Assembly (NCBI GenBank): GCA_018907035.1
Contig: JACCIC010000003.1
Coordinates: forward strand, 3,618,501-3,682,500
Reading direction: 5' to 3'
Source: Sycobia sp. Sy_11
Taxonomy: Eukaryota > Arthropoda > Insecta > Hymenoptera > Epichrysomallidae
DNA: 64,000 nucleotides
Shown piece by piece: positions 34,508 to 48,482 of this stretch. Under the pieces are notes generated by a model. That model worked only from the letters and a program-made list of their open reading frames with translations, ran no database searches and had not been told where the DNA came from. Position 1 is the first letter of the stretch, and each line of letters starts with the position of its first letter. A program made the translations under genes and the position numbers.

Positions 34508-35697
34508 TCGCGGGAAATTAAATCTTCGTAAATTTTGCGGGAAAATGGAGTAACATTATCATCCATGGATGATTTTAACAATACACCTATCATTTTAGAT
34601 AGTAGACATACAGCTACTAAAAAATTATTCGTAGAATATCACCGAAAACAAATTCATAGCAGCCAAGAAACGGTATTAAATGAGTTGCGAAAAAATTATT
34701 ATATTATTGGTCTGAGAATTGCTTTAAAATCTCTTGTAAGCAGATATACGTGTCGCGTAGCTTCAGGACGACGACCGTTTTCATATTGTGGCATTGATTT
34801 TTTTGGACTAATGAATGTTAAAATCCAGTCGGCGTCGAGAGAAAAGATGGGGCGTGTTAATGACATGTCTAACTACGCGCGCGATACATTTAAAAATTGC
34901 GAATAGTTCATCTAGTTAGAAATCATCTAGTTTGGCTATTATGGCCATACAAAGATTGGTAACATGACGCAGAATGACGCTTATAATATATAGTGATAGC
35001 GGAACAAATTTTAAGGGCGCGAGTAAAGCTGTAAAGTATGCGTTAAAGCAAATTCATAAAGAACGATTACAAGAGTTTTCTTTAGAAAGAAGTATAGAGT
35101 GGCGATTTAATCCGCCAGATGTACCGCATATGAGTTTGATAACGCTTGATTCGCTCTGTTAAAACGGTTTTAAAAGCTATATTAAATGAAGAAGCGCCTT
35201 CCGAAGCGGTATTATATACAGGCATGACCGAAATAGAATATTCGGTAAATTCACGACCGCTTACGCATGTATCCCTCGACCCTCGAGACAATGAAGCCCT
35301 AACACCAAATCATTTTTTGATAAAATCCTCGTCAGGGAATATTAGATTCGGCAAATACGACACGACAAACGTTTGCTTAAAAAAGCAATGAGAGTTAGCC
35401 CAAAACTACGTGGACATGTTTTGGAAACGCTGGCTTAATGAGTACTTGCCAACAATTATGCCGCGCAAAAAAAGGACTGTGACAAATCAATCATTAGAGA
35501 TAGTAGACTTAGTCCTGACTGTTGATCTACAGGCTCCACGAAACTACTGGAGTAAAGGTGAAATAATTCGTGTGTTCCCTGGTTCCCATAAAGAAATAAG
35601 AGTAGCAGAAGTGCACACTCCGCGAGGGAATTTCATGCGCCTTAGCCGCAAGCTTATAAAGTTACTAGGCCGAAGCGAGGTACAAAATGAATGAATT
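34508..35697 (+). pseudogene. BEL/Pao integrase region (broken)
   Basis: Open pieces 34535-34906, 34974-35162, 35146-35391 and 35410-35694. They read a zinc-binding-type start ('TNTPIILDSRHTATKKL'-like, 'HSSQETVLNELRKNYYIIG'), core 'RPFSYCGIDFFGLM' (first Asp), 'IIYSDSGTNFKGASKAV' (second Asp), 'NSRPLTHVSLDPRDNEALTP', and a C-terminal domain 'WSKGEIIRVFPGSHKEIRVA'. The order fits BEL/Pao integrase. A frameshift near 34910-34970, another near 35150 and a TGA at about 35389 inactivate it. Confidence 0.85.
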
Positions 35698-35712
35698 TTG
35701 TACGGGGGGATT

Positions 35713-36889
35713 TGTTACAGACAAAAAACATTAATTATTAATTTTATATTAAAAAAAAAAAATAAAATATATATACGTACTACTACTGTATAATTTTAGT
35801 TTGTATAGCGTTATATTTTCTTTATAACTACATTAACTACATAATGTGAAATTAAACATTATTATTAACGACGTTATATGTTTAATATAACAAGTTTGTT
35901 GTAAAAGTTTTTTCATATTTGTTATGTTTTCGATTAATATGCGATAATACAACTTAATGTGAGTAAAATGCGATTGTTTGTATTGTAATTAGAAATAATG
36001 AGCGAGTATAATGTAAACCAGAAAGGAGAATTTTTACATTCGGTTAAAGAAAAATATTGAATAGGCTTATGCTTTCTAATAGCAGTTTTCCGTGGTATGT
36101 CGGGAAATCCGAAGAATTTCTCTAAAAGGGCCAGTTTACAGATTGTTATTGAAGGGAAGTCGTATTTTGGCTTAGAGAAGTTCTTGAGAATGTCGAAAGA
36201 AGTTAACGTGCTCGGTTTGCTACCTCGGGTTCACTAGCCGTCAGATTGGTTTAAGGCTGCAAGAGTTTGGGCTGCGACCACAGATTGGAGGCATAAAATT
36301 TGACCCGTCCCAGTACGAAGTCTTTATAAATACGCTGCGCGGGCGCTTCCGAGCTCTTAACTTATCTTGTCTCTGTTCATGTTGCAATAATTCTGTCTAA
36401 TATCTTATTAAATTTTTTATGGATGGATTCGAAATAAAATTAAAAGTAATAATAATGTTCGTTACGTATTGGAGTGATATATCTAGTTATTATTTAATAA
36501 ATAATTAATTACAATTAATTATTTATTATCTATAATTATTACTCATTTATTTATTAATCAATTATTTTATTAATTATTATTATTCATTTGTTCATCGCTG
36601 TGGAGATATTTCACTTGTTTGTATGAATAACAAAAGGAATAAAAGATCATAAAAACATCTTCATGGCGATCATGGCTAATAAAACTGCGTGAAAATGCTT
36701 GAGCGGCTCTCTTTTGCGTCAGCCTTCGTAATCTCAACATGTTTGTATTATATTTGTAAAATTTGTATAAACGTATTATTTGTATTTTTCACAAATCTTC
36801 AATATTTGAATATTATATAGTTTCTTATTTTATTTATTGTTGAATTCTTTGTTTTAATTAAAGTCACAGCAAAATATTAGTTTATTACA
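35713..36889 (+). repeat. 3' LTR of BEL/Pao element
   Basis: It starts TGTTACAG after a purine tract ('tacgggggga', 35701-35710) that serves as a polypurine primer, and ends TTATTACA where unit A homology resumes. The end is inferred from that resumption. Confidence 0.55.
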
Positions 36890-37363
36890 CTAGCTCTGTC
36901 TCTCTCTTGATCTTCTTATTCTTAAAATTGGCTTAAATAGTAAATACATTCAATATTATTTAATAATTAATAATGTTGTATAATTCATTCATACTTTGAA
37001 TCCAATATAGTACAAATTTTTGAATATGCTTACGTTGGAAGTTCGCTAAGCAATTGTTTAAAAAAATGTTTACCATTTAATAAATAAACATTATTACAGA
37101 ATCATTTCAAAGCCTAAAAATAAGTTAATACCTAAGAAAGCTTTCTGATATCTCGGGAGAAATTTGAGAAACTTGTATAAAATTGTTTTTCATATGAGTA
37201 TTATTTTGAAATCTTTTAAAGGTTCTAAAACTTATTAATACCATATATATAAAATGAGTACACGATAAAATATATGCGTAGGTCGTGAATGAAAAGAATT
37301 TAATAACTCAATAACATAGTTCACACGAGTAAATCTACTTCATGTTAATTTATGAAAAAATAG

Positions 37364-37376
37364 ATTATATATATTC
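37364..37376 (+). promoter_or_regulatory. Candidate TATA box of copy B
   Basis: 'attatatatattc' about 50-60 bases before the start codon, equivalent to 3963-3972 in copy A. Confidence 0.4.
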
Positions 37377-37425
37377 AACTGTTTTTCGTTAAAATCATTT
37401 AGTGATAACGAAAAAGCCGTCTAAA

Positions 37426-37486
37426 ATGCAGTGGTTATATTTTGTATATTTGTTTACTGTAGGAAGTATTTTTTTGTCTGACGAAG
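37426..37486 (+). CDS. Copy B exon 1: signal peptide
   Basis: Twenty codons plus one base, GTAAGAA donor, four conservative substitutions plus Asn to Asp relative to copy A (C3W, L7V, L12V, F18S, N19D). Confidence 0.82.
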
Positions 37487-38785
37487 GTAAGAATTTTATT
37501 TTAAAAAAAAAATGCAATTTATGCATTTTTTGAGTCCTATTTCAGCCATAACTATATACCAAAACGTTTTAAATATAAAATGGCGAATACGCGAGATTTT
37601 ATATATTAGTCTACAAATTATTAAAAAATACTTTCGAGATTCGATAGAAATAAAAAAAATACATTATTACTATATTTTTGATTCCTTAAGTAAAGTATTA
37701 TCTGAATTTGAGTAATACATTCAATTTAAATATTATCGCATTTTACAAATTACCTGGTATAAAATTCCAAAAATATGATGCAATTATCAATAATATAGAT
37801 TTGCATGATTAATGCAATTAATGCAATTGTAATTGGAAATGAAATAAAAAAAACATTCGCCGTCTCAACTTCTTTTGACATAATAATGTAACCTATTTAT
37901 TAAACAGTTAAATAATATTTACATAAAAACTATTCAATTAATGAATCTATATTCCTATATCTTATTTTACCTAAGATAATTTTTTTGAAGGAAAGAATTA
38001 TGAATTCTATCTGAAAGTCCCCGTGAAACATCGGCAATGATATGACAGTATTCAGCTAGTTCCGGAATAGTTTGCATCCTATTTTTTGATATTCATATAA
38101 TTATGTTTATTGGTGCCCTAATTACGAATATCGTAATGGCTTTAGATAGAAATTGAGTATTTGTTCCCAAATCATATCTCAGAATAGAAAAAAAGTTTCA
38201 AAAAAATTTAAAATCAAAGTTATAGGGATAACTAACATATTATTTGTTCTACACAGTTATGCGATACAAACAATACTTTTGGAGAAATGTTCAACAATTT
38301 CATCTCGGGATCTCCTGAATAGTAACTCGCATCTATGCAATACAGGTATCTTGAAATACATTTATCTCCAGAAATGCTGCTTGTAGAGAATAAATACATA
38401 GCATAAAAAATATGTATTTTAAGGATTCTTACGATTTTTTAAAACTATTTTTTGTAAGTTTATTATTACTCGAGATATGTTCTAAAGACTATATTTTTAT
38501 GGTTTGTGTCACAAAAATTCAATTTCTGCCAAACACAAATATGATGTCCAAAATCCGCCTATGAACTTTATTATGGCACACATATAGCAATTGTAATCGC
38601 ACCGACCATGCTTTGAACAGGTACTCCTAAAAATGTACATGAAATTTGATATAAGCATTTATTGAAATCAATATTATATTAATTGAATTCTATCAATTGA
38701 AATCAATATTTCAATTTGTCAAATAATAAAAATTTTGTAGAAACAATGGAAATTTATTATACAACTATAAGTTTTACGATGTATG

Positions 38786-38849
<64 letters not shown>

Positions 38850-41800
38850 TATTACTTTTTGATCTAATGAATTAAAAATATTAAAAAAGTTTCTGCATGA
38901 TTATAGAAGACTTGCAGTGATTGTGTGTTGCAAAGATCCCTGCAAGCTTGCTGCGATAATGCACAGTGAATGCATACTAACTACGATTACAAATGTTATG
39001 TGGGTTATAATGACATTCAGAAAAGCTTTTCTTGATTTATTATAATTTTATATATGTATAATACAGGATATCTCATCTTAGTTTTATGTGACAGATATAT
39101 CAGTTTTATAATCGCCAGCGATTATACCGATTTTCTCGCGGGCCGAGAGCAAACATCCTCCTTTTCTTCATTATTTCCAATGAAGTGGAGTGGGCTGTTA
39201 TTAAAATGGGTAGTTTGACAAAAATATGTGAAGGGACCGCTGTAGACGAAGAAAAATAATCTTTATTCAGAAGACGCTTAAACGTCGCTTCGTCAATGAT
39301 GCCGTATATAAAACCACTTACGCCGTCGTTAACAGTGGACAGGAAAACTAACAACTACTGGTCTTTAACGTGTTAGCTCGACTTTGCGTCGCTTCAATTC
39401 GTTTGACCTCTTTCTTCCTCGCTCCCGGGAAGTAACCCACATCTCTAAACCCTGATTTGTTCACAAAAACTATTAACAATTGACATAAATGAATATTAAT
39501 ACATAACTTTTCCTTTCTGATACCATGCCGTTAATATGAGCAATTATATCTGGGGCACCGTATATATATAGATATAGGATGTACAAGTAAATTTCCAACA
39601 TTTTTTCCAAAATATGAGGTTTTATTAGGAAAACATGTTTACATATTCTTTATTCAAAGAATCGTTCATTAGAAGCTGTAACTTTTTCCCATCTTTCTGG
39701 CAATTTATGAATTCTGGACCAAAAAATTTCTCGTCTATTGAACTCAAGAATGTATCAAGCCATCTTTTGATTTCCTCTACTGAAATGAAGTGTATTCTCT
39801 TAAGAGCGGTCTGCATTAATCGAAATAAGCTGTAGATAGATTGTGCCATGTCTGGACTCTAAAGCGGATTAGGCAGAATTTCCCATCCACGGTTCTCAAA
39901 ATAGTTTTTGATCGCAGCCGCAACATGTGGCCAAGCGTGTTCGTAATGAAAAATGACGGACTCCTGCCTGGTCTCATATTCTAGCCGTTTCTCCTGTAAT
40001 ACTCGCTTCAAACAAATAATTGGATTCGATACAATGGTTATCCGATGGTTTCATCACTGGTAATTAGTTCAAAGTAAATAAGTAATAAGTAATAATAAAT
40101 AAAATACCCTTGTGATCTCACCATATGTAGAGCATGACCTTATTTACGTGAATATTTCGTGTTAGCGTCGATTAGGTGAGCCTGTCAGTTTTTGTATATG
40201 CTTTTCTGCGTTTAGCGTTTTTATAATAAATTCATTTTTCATGAGCAGTGACAATGCGATGCAAAAATGATTCATTTTTATACCGCTACAACAATATTTT
40301 GAACATGCAAAATTAACACATTTGAACCGTTTTAATCACTCTAAGTCGTTTCACCAATACTTTCCGCCCCATATATTTCGAAAAGCAAGCGATAGGCCTC
40401 AATCGCACTTTTTCTTATATTAAAGAAAGATTATATTAGAAGCAGCGCTTCCCCCTATAAAGACTATGTGGTTGAAAATTTGTCATGATTTTTCTCGACA
40501 AATTAAATGACACCGGAAGAAATGCGTAAATATAATGTTCCAAAGATGTTGACATACAGTCTGTCAAGCAAGAGTGTGGCCGTGTTAATTTTCAAAAAAA
40601 TTTATTTGATGAAACTTTCATATTTATATTTATATTTCATATTCTATACGTTACAAACGATGATGCAATTTGGTCAATAATATGTCCAGTCACCATCGCG
40701 CGTCGATTATTGCCTGGCATCTCCGAGGCATGTTTTCTATTAATTTGACGGTGTATTCTAGTAGCAAGGATTTTCAGCTCTGATGAATTTGGTAATACAA
40801 CTGCTTTAAAGGGTGTGTGGGTCTTCCGCGAAGCTTCTGTTTAATATATGCTCACGAATTTTGAATAGGGTTTGCATCGGACGTCTGCGACAGCCAATCC
40901 AATGTACGATGCCAGATTGAATCTTCCACTCTGTACAGAGCTTGCTGCGGTATTTAGGATCGTTATCCTCCTGCAGAATCCAATTTTCATTTTTTCTGCT
41001 GAACCATCGTTTGGCAGATGGTAGTAAAGCTTTTTTTATAGATTTTTATAATTTTCTCGGCATGCAAAGTGCCGAATCCCTGCATTCAGAGGAAGCCTCG
41101 AAGATGCACCTTTATTCCGTGTTTTACGGTCCGCTGAACAAGTCTATTGGTAGAAGTTGACCAGGCTCGCGTGAGGACACAACGTACCCATATAGAACAT
41201 TTATCAGTAAAAATGACATTTTCAAAAACTCTATCAAATATTCTCATGTGCCCAAGTGAGTCGCTTTGTCACATGTTTTTCAGTCAAAGGAGGCTTTTTT
41301 GTTGTATTGCGTCATTTCAGATGATAAGTACGAAGATGGGTTCAGATAGTTTTGTAGGATATATCTGAATCATTTACCATTTATTTTGCTTGTCCTTGCC
41401 GCAGTGTTAAAACAGGATTCTGCGAAAAAAGATCTATTATTCTTTCTTTATCTTTTTTGTCCACTTTTCCTATCGAGCCATATTCCGGTAAATCATCGAC
41501 ATTTTTAGCCACTTCATGTCGCTATACCGACTTCTGTACAAATGCCTCCGACTTTCTCATATATTTAGCAGCGGCTGATTCTGACATTTTGTCACCTTTC
41601 GGTTGGTTGCAAAGGAACGCAGCCTCGTAGCGCGACGTGTACTTAGCACTCAATGCGTTTAACGTAACTTTCTTTCAAAATTCAACGACAACTGAATCTT
41701 CGTTAGCAAAGCTGCCCACTATCGGCTCGCGAAGGAATTTGAGAAAAATCTTTCATTACCTGTCAGTAAAATTGAGCACGCTATTACTTGACTGACTATA

Positions 41801-44050
41801 TACAGAACCTATAAATATAACACAAGAGATCTGACATTTCTGCCCGGTAATCACCCCGGTGACTTCTTTCGAGAAACGCTGGAAACTTAATTGTAGATCC
41901 AATATGTTTTTTTGAATGATTAACTTTACTTCGTATTTTTACATCTTTAAATGAATAAAGTGTTTAATGTATTACATTTTATTTGGCGATATACGGGGTC
42001 AGACAATTAAGTAATAAGACCGACTTAATTTCTTGGCCTGTGGTAAAACTGCGAATCTGTAACTCTGCCACCGTAATAGTAGATCCCAACTCTCTCAATT
42101 GAGATCTTGACAACCCTTGTACGATCTTTTATTCGCCACCTGTTTAGTGTTTTGTAACAACGCGCGAGTAGTGCATATCACGAAAAAGCAAAAAGCCCAC
42201 CGTATGAACACAGCTCAAGATTGTCTCGAGCAGGTCGAAAGTGATCCTACTCTTCTCGATTGAGTTATTACTGGTGATAAAAATTGGTTCTTTCAATATG
42301 ACCCCGAAAATAAACGACAAAGCCAACAGTGGCTGTCCGCTGAAGCGCCAAGTCCAAAGAAGGCGAGAATGAGCAACTCCAAAGTGAAAACCATGTTCAT
42401 TTGCTTCTTCAACAGCAAAGGTATGATTCGCAAAAAGATTGTACCACCTGAACAAACCGTAAATAAAATATTGTACCGTAATGTGCTCGAAAAATGAGGA
42501 AAAATCGTGTTCAGAGTGCGTCCAGAGATCGCGAAGACTTGAGTTCTGTATCACGACAATTCTCCCTGTTACAGTGTGTTCAGTCTCTGTCAGTTTTTGG
42601 CTTCCAAAGGCGTCGCAACGTTACTACAACCGCCCTATTCGCCGGAGATGTCACCCTGCGATTTTTTACTATTCCCCCATTTGAAAAAATTCGTCGAAGG
42701 TCGACATATTGCCTCCGTTGAAGACATTCAAGAAGCTGTAATGCAGATACTCGGCGAGGTCACACAAGAAATATTCCAGAATTGTTACGAAAATTGGAAT
42801 TCTCGCTGGAATAAGTGTATAGATACGGGAGGGGGCTACTTGGAAGGGGATCGCAGCGATGTACCTTAATTATTAAATACACTCGATTTTTTAATTTTTT
42901 CGCATTATGTAATTGTCTGACCTCGTATATTTATTTATATAGGTTTTTGTTATAAGAATCTCTTTTGCCAAGCGTTTTGTCTGGAAAGATAGAAAATGTT
43001 CATGTATATGATTTAACCCAGAAATCTCGGCTGATGTGGTAACTGAGTTGGATGTCGAAGAGATTAATATGGGCACATATAAGATTTCTGTCCAGAAATT
43101 GCGAGCTTTGGAATCAATACAGAGACCGGTCATTAAATCTGCTAGTTCTTATAGTTAGGAAGGAATTTTTGTGGCGTATTATTAAGCATAATTAGTTCTT
43201 CTTGTGAAAGAGAATAAGCCACCCGATGAACCATCGTCATATAGCCCTCTCTATATGCTCGACTTTATTGTCAAAATATTTGAGAGGATTATTTTTGCAA
43301 CATTAGGAAGAACTATAGATAAAGTCCGTTCCCTGGAAATCAGTTTTGTTTCCGTAAAGGGCGTTCTATCGTTAATATTGATAATGTAGTGAACATCACT
43401 CGTAATGTTTTACAAGGCCCTAGAAGTACTACGCGCATGTGTTTACTCATTACCCTAGATATTCGAAATATGTACAACTCAGCCAGGTGGATAAATGTTA
43501 TGCTGTATTTAGAGCACTTCGAGGTATATCAATATTACCAAAAGCTTCTCTTCAGCTATCTTTTTAATCAACTTCTGGATTGTGGCAGCAATAAAGGCAG
43601 ACACACTTACGGTATCACTAGAACCGTCCTTTAGGGTTACGTTATGGGACCTCTGATGTGGTACATATATACTTTGGCTTACTAAGGCAACCGCTTACAT
43701 GTGGGGTAACAATGATAGTATTTGCTGAGGATTTAGATGAATCTCATAACGATAATGAGATCCAGTACTTCATCGATGGTGTTATAGAGGTAGTAGCCAA
43801 CTGGATAGGGAAAATGATCTGAAACTTCTTGTAGAATAAATGGAGGGGATACTTACCGCTACACTTAAAACATCAGTTTATAATGATTATCCGTATTTTT
43901 CTTTATATTCCAGTGGGCCTACCATAGTATTACTTTCATGAAAAGCTGGATTAAGAAGCATTTCTTTATTATAACCACTATTGATTACATTTTTTTATTC
44001 ATTTACAATTTTAAAATATCTTGGACACTTTAATAATATTTTCTATGGTT

Positions 44051-44114
<64 letters not shown>

Positions 44115-47100
44115 ACTAGCTTCTCATTAACATACTGATGTAGTACTGAAATATGTATTTGAGTTTATTGAATTTTATTTCTCTCATTGAAAACAAACAA
44201 TTTAAATTTTTTCCTTTTTCTTTTTTATATAAAACATGAATATTAATAAGCGTAATATATTATAAGCATATGTACTTGAACTACATTATACATTATACTT
44301 ACATGATATGAATGTATTAATTTCTAGATGATATTTATTAATTTATTGTAAATTTATTTTTACCTTAAAATGATATTAATATTTACTTTAAACTAATTTA
44401 TTAATTTAAAAATACGATATTTCTTCAAAAAATATATGTTAAAATTAACATGCGCAAATAATTATAAAATATATACTATGAAAGCATATTCAAAATTCTA
44501 AAAATTAGTTTTTATTTGCTGAAAATATTTAAACCGAATTTTATATAATTGAAAATTAGTTCTAAATAAATAATTTAACAAAATTAAAAAAAAAATTTAT
44601 ATTATATTTTTAATCTTAATATGATTTCTTATTAAATAATAATTATTTAAAAATTATTTGAAGAACGCATTACTTCAAACACCGCATTAACGTATGCAAT
44701 ACTGTAATTGGTGTTTTATTTCACTCATGCTGACACTAGCACTGCTATAATGTGCGACAATACCTTGCATGCTAAATTAAAATATTCAAGTGTTCTCTAA
44801 AAACCTGTTACAGATTGCACAACGATTTAAATGTTTTGTTATTACTTCTATTACGCTTTTTCTAATTTTGTATTTTTATTATGTGCGTGTATGTATATAT
44901 TTCTAGTTCTTAAAGAGTATAATATATTTTATGGCAGGTCTTCTTTGATAGTAGCGATGCAATTATTTGCTTAAAAATGAATAAGATATTTATTAGATTA
45001 CAATTATCGTATAATTATTAGGAGACGCACTTAGTTTCCGACCTTTTTTAATGGAAAGATATAAAATATAAAATATGACGATATCGTGGCGAAAGAATGA
45101 TGGCGGTTTCGAGGCGGTCCAATCATCTTGAACATGTCGAAAGTGTGTATCAACAAGGTCGTGCTGCATCGATCTACATAGGTGGTAATCAGAAGGCACT
45201 ATGTTTGGCGAGTATGCTGCGTGTGGCAACACTTCCCATTCGATCTCCAACAGGGTGTTCTTGACAGCATTCGCGACATGTGGCCCAGAGTTATCATGCA
45301 AAAGAACGACTTTGCGCCTATTATTCGCGATTGCTGATCTATGTTCGACCAATTTCTGTTGCAAATCAATCAGTTGGAGTTTATATACTTTGGCAGTGAC
45401 GGTTTCATTCCGTTTTAGCAGCTCGTAGAACAACACACCCTGTTGGTCCCACCAAATATACAGCAATACCTTTCGGCCGTAAATGTTCCATTTTGATGTT
45501 GACGTGGACGGTTGGCCAGGGTCTACCCACGACTTTCTGCGCTTAGGATTGTTATAGTAGATCTACAATTGATAACCAGTCACAACACCCCACAGAAATA
45601 TCTGCTTGTTTTGCCTGGGAAGCAAAGATAGTGCGATGTTGCATCGATTCATAATGGCAATTTCGGTTAAATCGTGTGTCATTCATTTCCATTCTTTATG
45701 AATTTTTCCCATCGCATAAAAACGTTTGTGAACTGCTCTGTCACTAACTCCTAATTTATTAGCCAGTTCTTTCTGCGATTGAGCTGAGATTTCGTCCAAT
45801 AATGCTTGCATTTCATTATCTTTAAGCTTTTTCGGTTGTGCAGAATGTTCTTTGTCATTAACTTCAGTATCTCCACTTCTAAACTGCTAAAATCGTTCTT
45901 TACATGTTGTAAGCGATGGACCTTGTTCGCCATAACATTTTTGAAGCAACCACTTTTTGCTACACATTTTTTCAAATCATAATAGTGGAAAAGGACATAT
46001 CGAAAAAAACGATTTATCACGATTCATTTTTCACTGATCAAAAAATTATAATGTTTACACAAATCATGATGCCTGTTAACTGAATTTTATTGGTAAATGC
46101 CAAAACTAAAAAATAAGTACTAGATCCAACACCCTTGACTTTTTGTACTGCTTATACCGCCATCTAACGGTGAAGATCGGGAACTAAATTCACCTCCTAA
46201 TATTTTCGTTCTAGTAAACGTTGCACTAAATGTTAATAGGACCCTTAATAATAAATACACTTCATTAGGAAAGTCAAAAATATAGAATGCTAGTAATTAT
46301 TTGTAAAATCGGCTAATATAATTTTTGACGCAACTTTTATAAGTAGCATTCGGAAATTTACATAAAATTATTATTACAGTCGAAGGATTAAATGTGGAGA
46401 AAATTGTCGGTGGAAAAACCGCACGCAAACGTTATTTTAGATATGTAGCAGCACTTAGGTTCAAAGAACCAGGACAGCCTGATGTAAATTCATGTGTAGC
46501 AACTATTATCAAAGATTGGTTTTTAATTACAGTTGCGCACTGCTTTTATTTTAAACCATATGCAGTATTGAAACATAGATATTTTTACGTCACTGTTGGT
46601 ACGAATGATTTAAATAAACTAACAGCATGGGCTAAGCATTATGCAATTGATACAATAACAATCCCTACCATATATGATCCATCTGCTCCGGATACTTATT
46701 ATACTCCAGGAAATTTAGCTGTATTGAAGGTAAGTTTTTTTTAAATGAAATTATTAACTTAATGTTAACAGTATCCTTACAATTAATTATATAGAAATAG
46801 TTCGATATTTAAATTTTTAAATGCATAAATTTTACTTAACCACTGCATGATGTCATAAACAGTAATTTTAATTTTAAACCTTGTACAGAGTATTTCAAAC
46901 TATCTCGCCACCGAAATGAAGATAGCCCTTAGAAGTATGAATATACGACTTGTACTTCACCATGACCCCTTTATACTGTTGCGTCCAGCAACTATACATG
47001 TATTTTTTTGAGGCAGGTCAAATCGTACGGCGCGTCATTGCGTATACTTCCCGACGATTTTTAAAACAGCGGGAAGTAAGCAACGGAATCGGGAAAGGGG

Positions 47101-48342
47101 AGAAGGCGATACGACACTAATAAGGAGAGGGAGCGAAGAAAGTGCAGGAGGTATGGCAACGCTGTTCGTATGCCAAAAAAAAATATATATACGTTGAATA
47201 TACAGTCTCCAGAAGATTCCAGTATAATCCCTGGAAAATTTTGGAGACGTATAAATGGTATATAAGCGTATTCGCCGATGTATATGGGCGACTAACTGCG
47301 CCTCCCTCCCCCAATAAAAGTCCGACCAGATGCGGCCCGAACCGTATAGCTAGGCCGCATGTCCGTCCGTAGCGCGCACTGGCTGCGCCGAAATTATGAC
47401 TCGGACTGAAATGCCCCTCTCTACCTCCCCCACCGATGCTATCTTGCCGTAGGAAAGTCGGATGAAAGCGAAATGCGCGCTTGTGAGTCATTTATGGCCC
47501 CCTTTGTATGCAAAGTATGAAATCTGAGAGGCCGTCGAATATCACCAACGGTTTTGACGAATGCAACTTAACAAAGAGTTTTAAAATATATGATGAAAAC
47601 TCAGAGCCGAAGAAAATATTATTTTGAAGAATATTCCAGAATAAAATATGAAACGTCGATCTACGAGTAGTTTGTTACTACTATTATTACTACACTTATT
47701 ATTATTATTGAAATTGTTATTATCATTATTAACTATTATTATTACTTTTACCATTATAATGTAAAATATATATTTATAATCTATAATTACTACCGATTAT
47801 TCCATATTTGTTGTTCTACTATATACTCAAAAGTATATGTTTATAATCAATTATTATTATAGTTATTATCATTATTATTACTTACGTATTTATAATTCTT
47901 TCAGAGTGTTTAAGATTCGAATTCTTTTACTATATTAAATAGTATATGTTTATAATCAATTATTATTATTGTTATTATTACTATTATTATCATTATTATG
48001 ACTTACGTATTTATAATTTTTTCAGAGTATTTAAGATTCGAACTGCTTTACTATATTAAATAGAATATGTTTATAATCAATTATTATAATTGCAATTATT
48101 GTTATTATTATCATTGTGATTATTCTTACTTACAATCTATAATTACTACCGATTATTTAAGATTCTATTTATTTTAATAGTATACGTTATAATTAATTAC
48201 TATAATGACTATTGTTTTTCTATTATGATATTGCAAGATATGTGTTTAAGAATATCTTCATCAAATTATTTTATATGTTTATAATTACTAAATAGCAAAT
48301 ATTATCTATAATGTTTAATATCGATTATCATTATTTAATAAC

Positions 48343-48391
<49 letters not shown>

Positions 48392-48436
48392 CATAAATAA
48401 TCTTTTTAATTATCCTTTTTAGTTATATTTTGAAAA

Positions 48437-48482
<46 letters not shown>

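Larger units (their letters stand above)
33441..36889 (+). mobile_element. BEL/Pao element with mariner inserted and an internal deletion
   Basis: The left end 'tgttacacacaaaaaagatt' (33441) matches the start of the 3' LTR (35713, 'tgttacagacaaaaaacatt'). Only about 24 bases of 5' LTR remain before a mariner begins. On the mariner's far side the sequence enters BEL integrase directly, so most of the 5' LTR, gag, protease and RT are gone. Unit A lacks all of this between about 3555 and 3560, giving the empty site. Possible eroded target repeat 'cta'. Confidence 0.75.

Noticed and set aside
47117..47491. 124-codon minus-strand ORF in the LTR, repeated at 58837-59214
   Set aside because: It is duplicated only because the LTR is duplicated, antisense to the element, and has no domain.
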